DNA of 55,470 bases from an uncultured Oscillospiraceae bacterium (GCA_947629915.1 CANRFN010000025.1:1-55470), one strand, 5' to 3'. Positions 1 through 8,964 are shown, counted from the stretch's first letter. Numbers and translations: made by a program. The notes: generated by a model from the sequence alone, not told the origin.

Positions 1-1
1 C

Positions 2-160
2 TACGTGCACTCCACCCTCTTTTATGTTCATTATCTTGATGGAAAAATTTGGGTCACGAACTTTGGACAAGATCCCTCGGACTATCTACTCATATACTTA
101 TCTGACATCAGCCATCTCGGCTCATACTACCACATCGTGAATCAAAGTGCAATACCCTGA
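2..160 (+). CDS. 3' end of an unknown AT-rich gene (partial)
   Basis: An open frame enters from the left edge and ends with TGA at 158-160, giving 52 residues. The peptide has a coherent composition (Tyr, Asp, Ile, Leu, Ser rich) and contains DGKIWV followed by a DPSDYLL segment. The DGKIW stretch is reminiscent of the C-terminal part of XisI-like proteins, but the rest does not clearly fit, so I do not name it. Codon use is AT-rich, unlike the GC-rich genes from 1.2 kb on, which suggests an accessory origin. The start lies outside the window. Confidence 0.45.
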   Translation, partial: YVHSTLFYVHYLDGKIWVTNFGQDPSDYLLIYLSDISHLGSYYHIVNQSAIP

Positions 161-1200
161 TCTCCTTTTTTCGTTGCAAGAATTGAAAATTACAAATTTT
201 ACTTCCGAGGCAGTGCAGATTTCAGGTCACTCGTCAGTACCCCTTTAGAGTGGGACACAGCTGCCCATGTGGGGTAGTTGCACCAGCTCTGAGCATGTGC
301 CCTCTGGAGAGCTCCTTCGGCATCGGTGGGATCATGGAAAGTACGCTACCGGAAGAGCCAGGAAGTACCCAGGGGAGGCAGGAATGGTCTCAACAAGACA
401 TGGTTCAGCCGGGTATAGTTGGTACCAGCAAGAATGCACCCTGGTATAAACCTCCCTGGCAAGGTACCGGCAATAAAACAGGGCCCTGTGCAGGTAGCCA
501 CCACAACTTGGCCCCTGCTCAGGTATCGGACAGATCCTCGATCTTGCTGGCAGCCGCTATGGGTTATCGCCTGCTTCAGGCAACTGCCGCATTCTCGACC
601 TCTACGTTTGCCTCTGCTGTAACATTGGCAACCTTGCAGGTATCGACCTTTGCCACTATCTCTGCACAAGCACCGGTCGAGACCTTGGCTGTGGAACCAG
701 TCTTGGCTGTGGGTTGGACATTCTTGAGCGAGTCGGAGGTTTCGCTCTTTTTGGCCGAGGGCTTGGCTACTGGTGCTGCCCGATCAAAGATTTTCGCTAT
801 CCCCGCCAGTGGAGTCTCACTGGCTTTGATGTAGGAATAAGACAACACTGCGCAAAGGCACTCGGGGTTTTCAAACGACTTGCTGCGGAATGAGCCCTTT
901 GTGGCCATGATTCACTTGATGGTTATCCCGATAACTTGGCCGCTCCAGCCACTAACACCGTTGCAGAACTTGGGTTGGGTGGGAGAAGCGCCATCAAACC
1001 ATCGTGAGGCTCTTCCTTAGCATGGAAGGGTGCCCACATGATGCGTTCTTGATCTAAAATAGCCGCTTGGTGGATTGGATTAAACGATCAAACTGCAGGC
1101 CTAAGTTCCCTGGCAATCCTTCAGTGAGCTCATAAGGATTTGAGATTTATTTAGGCAATCCTCAAGTGTTTGCAAAGGACGGCTTTAGACTTCCTGCTTA
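161..1200. other. About 1 kb without a recognisable gene
   Basis: No frame here gives a protein I recognise. The longest frames (plus strand 250-834; minus strand 576-908, Ala/Val/Lys rich) look like low-complexity or antisense reading rather than conserved proteins. The motif GGCAATCCT followed by a similar 5-base tail occurs twice, near 1111 and 1152. The sequence at 225-262 (ACTCGTCAGTACCCC and GAGTGGGAC) resembles the kind of sequence found at insertion-sequence ends, but no transposase or paired end is visible. It may be decayed mobile DNA. Confidence 0.3.
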
Positions 1201-1220
1201 TCCAGTGCTAAAGCGCCGGA

Positions 1221-1874
1221 TTACTTGCCCTTCTTCCCGCCGCGGCGCTTCACGTCCTCCTCGATGTCCGCCTTCCAGTTGGCGGCCATGGGGGCGGCGC
1301 TGAAGCGGACGTGGGAGACGGCCTCACTGATCACGCTGTAGTTCAGGGAGGTGCCCTCCTCATCGCTGAGGTAGGTCACGGCCCGGTCCGCGTGGATGCC
1401 GATGCGGGCGGCCTCTTTGGCGGCATCGATGTTGGCCCCCAGGAAGAGGAACTCCCAGCCGTACTTCTCCTTCTGGCGCTCGATCATCTCCTTCACCGTC
1501 TTGTAGTCGTAGCGGTGGCTGGCATTCTCCATGCCATCGGTGGTGATCACGAAGAGGGTGCGGTCTGGAATGTCCTCCTTGCGGGCATACTTGTGGATGT
1601 TGCCGATGTGGTGGATGGCGCCGCCCACCGCATCCAACAGCGCGGTGGAGCCCCGGACGTAGTACTCCTTGTCCGTGAGCACGGGGACGTCCTGCAGGGG
1701 GATGCGGTCGTGGACGACCTCCGTGGTGTGGTCGAAGAGGATGGTGGACACATGGCACTCACCGGGCTCCTTCTTCTGCTTCTCCAGCATGGCATTGAAG
1801 CCGCCGATGGTGTCTTTTTCCAGCCCGCCCATGGAGCCGCTGCGGTCGAGGATGAATACCAGTTCAGTTGTCAT
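1221..1874 (-). CDS. von Willebrand factor A domain protein
   Basis: A 217-residue protein consisting almost entirely of one vWA domain. A MIDAS metal site is visible: DRSGS near residue 9, a Thr in GSTALLD, and Asp in TTDGMEN. The C-terminus is basic (KRRGGKKGK). There is no signal peptide or membrane segment, so it is probably cytoplasmic and acts in metal-dependent protein-protein contact. I chose ATG at 1874 because an AAGGAGG site lies 7 bases upstream; longer versions starting near 1949 lack this. It is divergent from the amr genes. Stand-alone vWA proteins of this length are common in Clostridia and their partner is usually unknown. Confidence 0.8.
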   Translation of the reverse strand: MTTELVFILDRSGSMGGLEKDTIGGFNAMLEKQKKEPGECHVSTILFDHTTEVVHDRIPLQDVPVLTDKEYYVRGSTALLDAVGGAIHHIGNIHKYARKEDIPDRTLFVITTDGMENASHRYDYKTVKEMIERQKEKYGWEFLFLGANIDAAKEAARIGIHADRAVTYLSDEEGTSLNYSVISEAVSHVRFSAAPMAANWKADIEEDVKRRGGKKGK

Positions 1875-2055
1875 TTTGAAGACCTCCTTGATGGGATGGC
1901 CGCATGATACTCCATTGGAAGCAGGATTTGGTCGCATGGCAGGGGACAAATGCGGCCTGGCGCACCTTTTTCAAAGCCTGTCCTTTTTCAGACGGTCCGC
2001 CGGGACAAACCGCGTCCTTTCCGCCGAGACCTCTGGAAAGATCCGGTCCCTTTTC

Positions 2056-2084
2056 TTGCTTTTCCATGTTCACAGCGCTATAAT
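2056..2084 (+). promoter_or_regulatory. sigma-A promoter for the amr pair
   Basis: TTGCTT (2056-2061), a 17-base spacer and a perfect TATAAT (2079-2084), 67 bases before the ATG of the following gene. Confidence 0.7.
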
Positions 2085-2150
2085 CCAGGTACCCTATTCA
2101 TCCGGTGCACCCACTGCACCGCAACACAATTGATAAGGAGGGACTCGTCC

Positions 2151-3539
2151 ATGCCCATTCCCGGCGCCATCATCGTCCCCCATCCCCCGCTCATCGTCCC
2201 AGAGGTGGGCAAGGGAGAGGAGCGCAAGGTACAGGCCACCATCAACGCATACCGAGCCGCGGCCCAGCAGGTCGCCCGCTGGGCCCCGGACACGGTGGTG
2301 ATCACCTCGCCCCACACCGTGCTCTACGCAGACTACTTCCACATCAGCCCCGGCGGTGCGGCATCCGGCAGCATGGCCTCCTTCGGGGCGCCCCAGGTCC
2401 GCATCCAGGTCCCGTACGACACGGCCCTTCGGGACGCCCTCCTCAAAGAGATCCAGAGAGAGCATCTCCCCGCCGGCACCCAGGGGGAGCGGAATGCCTC
2501 CCTGGACCACGGCACCTTCCTGCCCCTGTACTTCCTGCGGCAGGCCGGGTTGTCCTGTCCCATCCTCCGCATCGGCCTCTCCGGTCTCTCTCCCCTCCAT
2601 CACTACCGGCTCGGCCAGTGCATCGCCCGGGCGGCCGAGGACACCGGCCGCCGGGTGGTACTTGTGGCCAGCGGAGATCTGTCCCACAAGCTGCAGGCAT
2701 ACGGCCCGTACGGCTATGCCCCGGAGGGCCCCGTCTTCGACCAACAGGTCACGGAGGCCATGGCATCGGGAGACTTTCTCCGCCTTCTCACCATGGCCCC
2801 CTCCCTCTGCGAGCGGGCGGCGGAGTGCGGTCTCCGCTCCTTCCAGATCATGGCCGGCTTCCTGGACGGCCTCTCCGTGGCGCCGAAGCTGCTGTCCCAC
2901 GAGGACACCACCGGTGTGGGATACGGCGTGGCGGTGTTCCCGGTCACGGGTCGAGACGAGCGCCGCTGCTTTGCGGCCCAATATGAGGCGGCAGAGCAAC
3001 AGCGCCTCGCCGCCAAAAAGGCCGCGGAGGACCCGTATGTCCGTCTGGCCCGGCTCTCCCTGGAGACAAGGGTCCGCACCGGCAAGGCCCTCACCGCCCT
3101 CCCGGACAACCTCCCCGCCGATCTCACCGGACGCACCGCCGGGGCCTTTGTCTCCCTGCACATCCGGGAGCAGCTCCGGGGCTGCATCGGCACCATCGGG
3201 CCCACCGCCCCCTCTCTGGCCTGGGAGATCGTGGGCAACGCCGTGTCCGCCGGCACCCGGGACCCCCGGTTCCCGCCGGTGCGGCCGGAGGAGCTGGACA
3301 GCCTGGAGTACAACGTGGACGTGCTGGGCGCCCCGGAGCCCATCTCCTCCCCCGCGCAGCTGGACGTGAAGCGGTACGGCGTCATTGTGTCCTGCGGTAA
3401 TCGCCGGGGCCTGCTGCTGCCAGACCTGGACGGCATCGACACCGTGGAGGAGCAGATCCGCATCGCCCGGGAGAAGGGCGGCATCGGCTCCCGGGAGCGG
3501 TACACCCTGGAGCGGTTTGAGGTGGTGCGGCACCTATGA
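2151..3539 (+). CDS. AmmeMemoRadiSam fusion: Memo-like (B) plus AMMECR1 (A) domains
   Basis: A 462-residue two-domain protein. Residues 1 to about 265 form a Memo/LigB-type class III extradiol dioxygenase-like domain, with candidate metal-ligand His in VPHPPLI, SPHT and SGDLSHK. Residues from about 285 to the end form an AMMECR1 domain, recognisable by LRGCIGT and by DPRFPPV. In many genomes these parts are the separate AmmeMemoRadiSam proteins B and A; here they are fused and translationally coupled to the radical SAM partner (4-base overlap). The start is ATG 2151, preceded by AAGGAGG. The family takes part in a proposed but biochemically unsettled modification pathway, so the substrate is unknown. 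Confidence 0.88.
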   Translation: MPIPGAIIVPHPPLIVPEVGKGEERKVQATINAYRAAAQQVARWAPDTVVITSPHTVLYADYFHISPGGAASGSMASFGAPQVRIQVPYDTALRDALLKEIQREHLPAGTQGERNASLDHGTFLPLYFLRQAGLSCPILRIGLSGLSPLHHYRLGQCIARAAEDTGRRVVLVASGDLSHKLQAYGPYGYAPEGPVFDQQVTEAMASGDFLRLLTMAPSLCERAAECGLRSFQIMAGFLDGLSVAPKLLSHEDTTGVGYGVAVFPVTGRDERRCFAAQYEAAEQQRLAAKKAAEDPYVRLARLSLETRVRTGKALTALPDNLPADLTGRTAGAFVSLHIREQLRGCIGTIGPTAPSLAWEIVGNAVSAGTRDPRFPPVRPEELDSLEYNVDVLGAPEPISSPAQLDVKRYGVIVSCGNRRGLLLPDLDGIDTVEEQIRIAREKGGIGSRERYTLERFEVVRHL

Positions 3540-4363
3540 GCACCGTCTGTCCCCTGTGTTTTCACCACTGCAGCCTGGCGGAGGGCCAGACCGGCTTCTG
3601 CAGAGGCCGGGTCTGCCGGGATGGGAAGGTGGTCCCCCTGAACTACGGCCAGATCACCTCCCTGGCCCTGGACCCCATCGAGAAGAAGCCCCTCCGGTGC
3701 TTTCACCCCGGCAGCTGGATCCTCTCCATCGGCAGCTACGGCTGCAACCTCCGCTGTCCCTTCTGTCAGAACTACGAGATCTCCATGGCCGGCGCCGAGG
3801 ACATCGAGACCATCCACCTCTCGCCAAAGCAGCTGGCGGACCAGGCGGAGGCCCTGCAGCGCCGGGGCAACATCGGCGTGGCCTACACGTACAACGAGCC
3901 CCTGGTCTCCTATGAGTACCTCCGGGACTGCGCCCAGGAGATTCACAGCCGGGGCATGGTGAATGTGCTGGTCTCCAATGGCACCATTGAGGAGGCGCCG
4001 TTTCGGGCTCTACTCCCCCTGTTGGATGCGGCCAACCTGGACCTGAAGGGCTTCACAGAGGACTGGTACCGGCGGCTGGGCGGCGATCTGGAGACGGTAA
4101 AGCGGTCCATCGCTCTCGCAGCAGAGTCCATTCACCTGGAGGTCACCGTACTCATCGTCCCCCACGCCAACGACAGCCCCACCGAGATGCGCAGTCTCTC
4201 CCGCTGGCTGGCCTCGGTAGACCCGGACATCCCCCTGCACATCAGCCGGTTCTTCCCCCGCTATCACATGCAGGACCGGCCGCCCACCCCGGTGTCCACG
4301 GTATATGCCCTGGCGGACATCGCCCGGGAGCACCTCACTCGGGTGTACACCGGCAATTGCTAA
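3536..4363 (+). CDS. amrS: AmmeMemoRadiSam radical SAM protein
   Basis: A 275-residue radical SAM enzyme. The cluster motif CNLRCPFC (CX3CX2C) sits near residue 73, inside the characteristic GSYGCNLRCPFCQNYEIS context of AmrS. An extra Cys-rich N-terminus (CPLCFHHC and FCRGR) is typical of this family and resembles pyruvate formate-lyase activating enzymes. Other motifs visible are AYTYNEP and DLKGFTE. The ATGA overlap with the upstream gene couples their translation. It is slightly shorter than many AmrS proteins but ends naturally before a terminator. The reaction is not known from sequence. Confidence 0.88.
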   Translation: MSTVCPLCFHHCSLAEGQTGFCRGRVCRDGKVVPLNYGQITSLALDPIEKKPLRCFHPGSWILSIGSYGCNLRCPFCQNYEISMAGAEDIETIHLSPKQLADQAEALQRRGNIGVAYTYNEPLVSYEYLRDCAQEIHSRGMVNVLVSNGTIEEAPFRALLPLLDAANLDLKGFTEDWYRRLGGDLETVKRSIALAAESIHLEVTVLIVPHANDSPTEMRSLSRWLASVDPDIPLHISRFFPRYHMQDRPPTPVSTVYALADIAREHLTRVYTGNC

Positions 4364-4368
4364 GAGTT

Positions 4369-4398
4369 ACCCCCGGCAGCGGTCACGCTGCCGGGGGT
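4369..4398. terminator. Hairpin terminator between convergent amrS and deacetylase genes
   Basis: A 12-bp perfect stem (4369-4380 with 4387-4398) and a 6-base loop, followed by TTCTC on the plus strand. It lies 6 bases after the amrS stop and 23 bases from the convergent gene's stop. Confidence 0.75.
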
Positions 4399-4420
4399 TC
4401 TCATGTTCCGGGACCGCGCC

Positions 4421-5221
4421 CTACGGCTTGCACTGCCGCCCCGTGTGGTCCATCACATAGTCCTGGCCGCACTCCCCCTGCATCACCAGCTGGGAGATCG
4501 GCACAAAGGTGTACCCCTGCTGCAGCAGGCTCTCGATGATGGACGGAAGCGCCTCCGGAGTGTGCTTGGCGGCATTGTGGAAGAGGACGATGGACCCGGG
4601 CTGCACCTTGCTGGTAACCCGCTGGCAGATCTCCCCGGCGGGCAGGTCCTTCCAGTCCAGGCTGTCCACGTCCCACTGGATGGGCTCGATCCCCAGGGAG
4701 CGCACCGCCAGGATGACGTGGTCGTCGTACTCGCCGTAGGGGCAGCGGAACAGGGTGGGCCGCACACCGGTGACCTTCTCGATCATGTCGTTGCAGGCGT
4801 TCACATCGCTGATGATCTCCTGGGTGGAGAGGCGGTTGAAGTGGGCGTGGTCCTTGGAGTGGCCCATCACCTCGTGGCCCGCCTCCGCCAATGCCCGCAC
4901 AGACTCCGGGTACTTCTCCGCCCACGCCCCCACCACAAAGAAGGTGGCCTTCACCCCGTACTTGCCCAGGATGTCTATGAGCTGCTGGGTGTCCTCATTC
5001 CCCCAGGCGGCGTCAAAGCTGATGGACAGCACCTTGTAGTCCTTCTGGACGCAGTAGATCGGCAGCTGCCGCACCGAGGCGGCCGCCCCCACCACGGCGG
5101 GGTTGTTGATCACCTGCAGCATCAGCACCGCCGCCAAGGCACAGGCGATGGCGGCCAGCACTTTCCGCCGGAGCAGAATGATGCGGGTGTTTGCTCCCTC
5201 CTGCTTTGGTATACCCTTCAT
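4421..5221 (-). CDS. PdaB-like polysaccharide deacetylase
   Basis: A 266-residue protein with an N-terminal hydrophobic anchor (about residues 18-42) and a NodB-type deacetylase domain. NodB motifs are visible as SFDAAWG, GHSKDHAHF (metal His pair) and RCPYGEYD, and a late DSLDWKD. The SFDAAW form in place of TFDD is typical of the PdaB sporulation subgroup, so deacetylation of peptidoglycan or a related glycan in the spore or envelope is inferred. The start is ATG 5221 with GGAGGG upstream; an in-frame upstream ATG at 5314 has no such site. Confidence 0.85.
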   Translation of the reverse strand: MKGIPKQEGANTRIILLRRKVLAAIACALAAVLMLQVINNPAVVGAAASVRQLPIYCVQKDYKVLSISFDAAWGNEDTQQLIDILGKYGVKATFFVVGAWAEKYPESVRALAEAGHEVMGHSKDHAHFNRLSTQEIISDVNACNDMIEKVTGVRPTLFRCPYGEYDDHVILAVRSLGIEPIQWDVDSLDWKDLPAGEICQRVTSKVQPGSIVLFHNAAKHTPEALPSIIESLLQQGYTFVPISQLVMQGECGQDYVMDHTGRQCKP

Positions 5222-5327
5222 ACGCGATCCCTCCGAAAACGGCACTGCCGCAGTGTATGCGGGCGGGCGGCGAAATAGTAGCCCGAGGCCACATTCGGCA
5301 GGTCCCAACACCAACCATGCAACAGCA

Positions 5328-5370
5328 AAACGGGGAGGCCTGGCGCTGCGTGCGCCCGGCCTCCCCGTTT
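5328..5370 (-). terminator. Rho-independent terminator of the MATE gene
   Basis: A 13-bp perfect stem (5328-5340 with 5358-5370), with an inner GGCGC/GCGCC pairing in the loop, followed on the minus strand by TTTTGCTGTT. It lies 30 bases after the MATE stop. Confidence 0.85.
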
Positions 5371-5399
5371 GGGATTGCGATATGGATTTTCTGGCCGTC

Positions 5400-6803
5400 T
5401 CAGACCCGCTCTCCCTTGGCCGCCAGCTTTTTCAGCCAGAGCTGCAGCAGGATCAGGGCGAACACGGCGCCGCAGAACTCCCCTGCCACGAGGGCCCAGG
5501 CGAGACCGGTGGTGCCGAAGAGCATGTCCAGCAGGAACATGAAGGGGATGTAGCACACGATCTGCCGCACGATGGCGTGGAGCAGGGTGTCCCTGCCGTC
5601 TCCCATGGCCTGCATGCAGAAGGAGGTGTGATAGTTGAGAAACTGCAGGATGGAGGCAAGGCACCGGATCCGCAGGAAGCCCGCCGCGAGGCCGATGGTG
5701 AGGGCGGCCATCTGGGGGTCCTCCGCGTTGGAGGTGTTCATGAAGATCTGCACCAGCGGCGTGGCCAGGATCTCAAAGAGCACCGTGCTGACGATGGAGA
5801 TCAGGATCCCCGCGTTCCGGGCGGTCTTGATGGTGTCCTGCATCCGTTTGTGGTTGCCGGAGCTGAAGTTGTATGCCACGATGGGCAGCATGCCCTGGCA
5901 GAGGCCGATATTCAGCGCGTTTGGAAGTCGCTCAGCCTTCATCACAATGCCGATGGCCGCCAGCTCCAGGTCTCCGTGGGCCGCCATGCGGTTGTTCAGG
6001 AAGATGTTGGCCACATCGAAGAGGCCGTTCAGCATGGCGGAGGGCACGCCCACCTGATAGAGGGCTTTGATGCTCTCCCGGGATACCCCCTTGACGTGGG
6101 CCGGCAGCACGGACACCGGCGCCTTCCTGGAGAGCTTGCAGATCGTGACGATCATGTAGATGCAGGAGGCCACGTTGGAGAGGGTGGTGGCCAGGGCCGC
6201 GCCGAACACCTCCATACCGGAGGGCAGCAGCACGAACATGAAGAGGGGGTCCAGGACGATGTTCAGCACCCCGCCGCCGGAGAGGCCGAGGCTTGCCTGC
6301 CGGGAGTACCCAGCGTTCCGGAGGAGATGCGCTCCCACCGCCGAGAGGATGGTGGGCAGCCCGCCGAACACCACTACCACCGATGTATACTGCCGGGCAT
6401 AGCCGATGGTGGCATCGGAGGCCCCCAGCAGCACCAGCAGCGGGTCCATGAACACCCCGATGAGCACGGCGTAGAAGAGGGCCAGGCCGGCGGCACCGTA
6501 GAAGCTGAAGGCGTTTACGCTGCGGGCCTCGTCTGTGCGGCCCTGCCCCATGAGCCGGGCGGCCAGACTGCCCCCGCCGATCCCGTACAGGTTGCTGATG
6601 GCGATGGTGAACATGAAGAGGGTGAAGGCCAGGGTAACCGAGGCCATCTTGTATGAGTCCCCGGTCTGGCCGATGAAGAAGGTGTCCGCCAGGCTGTAGA
6701 TCAGGTTGATGAGCTGGCTGATCACCGTGGGGATGGCCATGTTGGTGATGGCGCGGCCCACGGGGACGGATTCAAACAGTGATTTTTTGTCTTCTGCGCC
6801 CAA
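5400..6803 (-). CDS. MATE-family multidrug/cation exporter
   Basis: A 467-residue, strongly hydrophobic protein with about twelve membrane segments in two similar halves. The N-terminus, with INLIYSLADTFFIG, is characteristic of MatE transporters. These export organic cations, drugs or metabolites using Na+ or H+ gradients; the substrate cannot be told. I chose the TTG start at 6803 because AAGGA lies 7 bases upstream. The alternative ATG at 6863 would extend through a terminator hairpin and adds an unlikely N-terminus. It has no clear promoter and may be read from upstream. Confidence 0.88.
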   Translation of the reverse strand: MGAEDKKSLFESVPVGRAITNMAIPTVISQLINLIYSLADTFFIGQTGDSYKMASVTLAFTLFMFTIAISNLYGIGGGSLAARLMGQGRTDEARSVNAFSFYGAAGLALFYAVLIGVFMDPLLVLLGASDATIGYARQYTSVVVVFGGLPTILSAVGAHLLRNAGYSRQASLGLSGGGVLNIVLDPLFMFVLLPSGMEVFGAALATTLSNVASCIYMIVTICKLSRKAPVSVLPAHVKGVSRESIKALYQVGVPSAMLNGLFDVANIFLNNRMAAHGDLELAAIGIVMKAERLPNALNIGLCQGMLPIVAYNFSSGNHKRMQDTIKTARNAGILISIVSTVLFEILATPLVQIFMNTSNAEDPQMAALTIGLAAGFLRIRCLASILQFLNYHTSFCMQAMGDGRDTLLHAIVRQIVCYIPFMFLLDMLFGTTGLAWALVAGEFCGAVFALILLQLWLKKLAAKGERV

Positions 6804-6830
6804 GTTGTATCCTTGTCCTTCCGTGAAAGA

Positions 6831-6861
6831 GCGGGCCCTGCCGCAGGACGGCAGGGCCCGC
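6831..6861 (-). terminator. Terminator after the COG0523 pair
   Basis: A 12-bp perfect stem (6831-6842 with 6850-6861) and a 7-base loop, followed on the minus strand by TCTTTC. It separates the GTPase operon from the MATE gene. Confidence 0.7.
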
Positions 6862-6890
6862 AATGGCTTGTATTGTACTGGCGCCCGGGA

Positions 6891-7820
6891 TCAGAAGGAG
6901 ATCACTTCCGGGTCCGCTTTCTTGGCCGGCTGCACCGCGTCCACGTAGAGGATGGGGCCCTTGTCCTCGTAGGCCTTGTGGCTCTCCAGGGCGATGTGGG
7001 CCTGCACGTCCACCCACGCCCGGTTGGGGTAGATGTCCATCTCCTCCCCTCTCCCGATGACCCCCAAAAACGTGACGTCTGCCGCGCAGCAGGTCATGGC
7101 AAAGCGGCCGAGCACCACGTCATTCGGGTACTGGGGGATGTGGGCCACCACCGCCTTCATGTGGATCTTCTTGCCCTCGTAGCGGTCCGGGTGATCCATC
7201 ACGTCCACGTACCAGACGCCGAAGTCATCGTCCGGAATCTCCAGCACCTCCTGGGAGAGGTCGAAGGGACAGATGCTGTCGTCCACATAGTCCTCGCTGG
7301 TGCCGTCATCGTTCTCCAGGTAGATGGAGGCCCGGCGGTTCACCATCTTCAGGTTCCGCTGGCGGAGGGCGGTGCGCTCCTTCTCGGTGCACCGGTTGAA
7401 GATGATCATGTCCGCATTGGTGATCTTCTCCATCATCAGCTGGCCCAGGTTGCGGGCGTAGGCCTCAAAGGAGGGGGCATAGACCATGGTCATGATCTGA
7501 TACAGCACCCAGTTGTTGGGCAGCACGTCCAGGTAGAAGTGCTGCAGAGACCACATGCCGTTGAACTCCATGATCACCTGCTTTGGACGGTGCTTGAACT
7601 CCAGTCCCTTGAGGAAGCCCTTGGTGAGGTCCGTCTCCGCGTCCACGGTAACCACCGTTACGTTTTTCAGGGCGCGGTCATCGTACTCCTCCATGCCCTC
7701 CTCGCAGCAGATCAGCAGCGTGGGGTCGTCCAGGGCAAAGCCGTCCTGGAGCACGCCGTTGATAAAAGAGGTCTTTCCGCTATCCAGAAAGCCGGCAACC
7801 AGATAGACAGGTATCTCCAT
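6891..7820 (-). CDS. COG0523-type GTPase with YcgQ/DUF1980-like C-terminus
   Basis: A 309-residue P-loop GTPase of the CobW/COG0523 type. The Walker A motif is GFLDSGKTS at residues 10-18. It lacks the classical GCxCC metal motif; ICCEEG stands near that place. The C-terminal third contains RFAMTCCAADVTFLGV and GPILYVDAVQPA, which resemble the TIGR03943 (YcgQ, DUF1980) family usually found next to a membrane permease. A role in metal handling or metal-dependent protein maturation is inferred. It follows the His-rich GTPase by 10 bases, with GAGGA before the ATG, so the two are co-transcribed. Confidence 0.75.
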   Translation of the reverse strand: MEIPVYLVAGFLDSGKTSFINGVLQDGFALDDPTLLICCEEGMEEYDDRALKNVTVVTVDAETDLTKGFLKGLEFKHRPKQVIMEFNGMWSLQHFYLDVLPNNWVLYQIMTMVYAPSFEAYARNLGQLMMEKITNADMIIFNRCTEKERTALRQRNLKMVNRRASIYLENDDGTSEDYVDDSICPFDLSQEVLEIPDDDFGVWYVDVMDHPDRYEGKKIHMKAVVAHIPQYPNDVVLGRFAMTCCAADVTFLGVIGRGEEMDIYPNRAWVDVQAHIALESHKAYEDKGPILYVDAVQPAKKADPEVISF

Positions 7821-7830
7821 GGCGAAGTCC

Positions 7831-8964
7831 TCAGATGCCGAAGAGCTCGGCCAGCTTGTCTTCCTTCAGGTTGGAGCCGATGACGCAGAGGCGGCCGGTG
7901 TAGTCCGCCGGGCCGGTGCGCACATCCCACTCCTCTGGGACATAGTCGAAGTGGACCCAGGTGCCGTCCGGGGCGGGGACAATGCCCTTGGCCCGCACCA
8001 CGATGCCGCAGCCGCCCTCGTCCAGGGTCTCCAGGATGGCGGTGATCTGGTCCTTGGTGAACTGCTTCACGGTCTCCTTGCCCCAACTGGTGAAGACCTC
8101 GTCTGCGTGGTGGTGATGATGGTGATGGCCGCAGCCGCAGGAGCACTCCTCGTCATCATCGTCATGGTCCTCGTGATCGTGGTCATGGTGGTGATGCTCA
8201 TGCTCATGCTCGTCCTCATCGTGGTGATGGTGGTGCTCGTGCTCCTCCTCGTCATGATCCTCATGGTCATGGTCGTGGTGGTGATGGTGGTGGTGCTCCG
8301 CCTCGTGCTCCCGCTCTTCCTCTTCGTGGGAGGCGCGAATCTTCTTCAGGAGTTCCTCCTCCATGGAGGTCTTTTCGATGGCTGTGAGGATCTTCTTGCC
8401 GTCCAGCTGATCCCAGGGGGTGGTGAGGATGACCGCAGTGGGGTTCTTCTCCCGGAGCAGCTCCACGGCCTTCTCCAGCTTCTCCTGGCTCATGTTCTGG
8501 GTGCGGGACAGGATCACGGTGCCGGCGTGCTCGATCTGGTTGTTGTAGAACTCGCCGAAGTTCTTCATATAGACCTTCACTTTGGAGGCGTCCGCCACGG
8601 TGACGAAGCTGTTCAGCTGGATGGCGGGGTTCTTGGCGGCAACGTTCTCCACGGCTGCCACCACGTCAGAGAGCTTGCCCACGCCGGAGGGCTCGATCAG
8701 GATGCGGTCCGGGTGGAACTGCTCCTCGCACTGCTGCAGGGCATCGCCGAAGTCGCCCACCAGGGAGCAGCAGATGCAGCCGGAGCTCATCTCAGAGATC
8801 TGCACGCCGGTCTCCTTCAGGAAGCCGCCGTCTACGCTGACGTCACCGAACTCGTTCTCGATGAGCACCAGCTTTTCGCCGGGGAACGCCTCGGCCAGCA
8901 GCTTCTTGATCAGCGTAGTCTTGCCTGCGCCGAGAAAACCGGATACGATATCAATTTTAGCCAT
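7831..8964 (-). CDS. COG0523 metallochaperone GTPase with His-rich segment
   Basis: A 377-residue G3E GTPase. Walker A is GFLGAGKTTL (residues 9-18) and the hallmark metal motif GCICC lies near residue 62. Between about residues 218 and 286 is a long His/Asp/Glu-rich stretch that ends in a CSCGCG cluster and another His run, followed by the CobW C-terminal domain. His-rich COG0523 proteins store or deliver zinc or nickel; which metal is not decided by sequence. It is the first gene of a two-gene operon with its own promoter at 9015-9043. No canonical Zur box was seen there. Confidence 0.85.
   Translation of the reverse strand: MAKIDIVSGFLGAGKTTLIKKLLAEAFPGEKLVLIENEFGDVSVDGGFLKETGVQISEMSSGCICCSLVGDFGDALQQCEEQFHPDRILIEPSGVGKLSDVVAAVENVAAKNPAIQLNSFVTVADASKVKVYMKNFGEFYNNQIEHAGTVILSRTQNMSQEKLEKAVELLREKNPTAVILTTPWDQLDGKKILTAIEKTSMEEELLKKIRASHEEEEREHEAEHHHHHHHDHDHEDHDEEEHEHHHHHDEDEHEHEHHHHDHDHEDHDDDDEECSCGCGHHHHHHHADEVFTSWGKETVKQFTKDQITAILETLDEGGCGIVVRAKGIVPAPDGTWVHFDYVPEEWDVRTGPADYTGRLCVIGSNLKEDKLAELFGI

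Noticed and set aside
576..908. Minus-strand frame of 110 codons in the left region
   Set aside because: Repetitive Ala/Val/Lys composition and no family look; it lacks a clear ribosome site, so it is not called as a gene.
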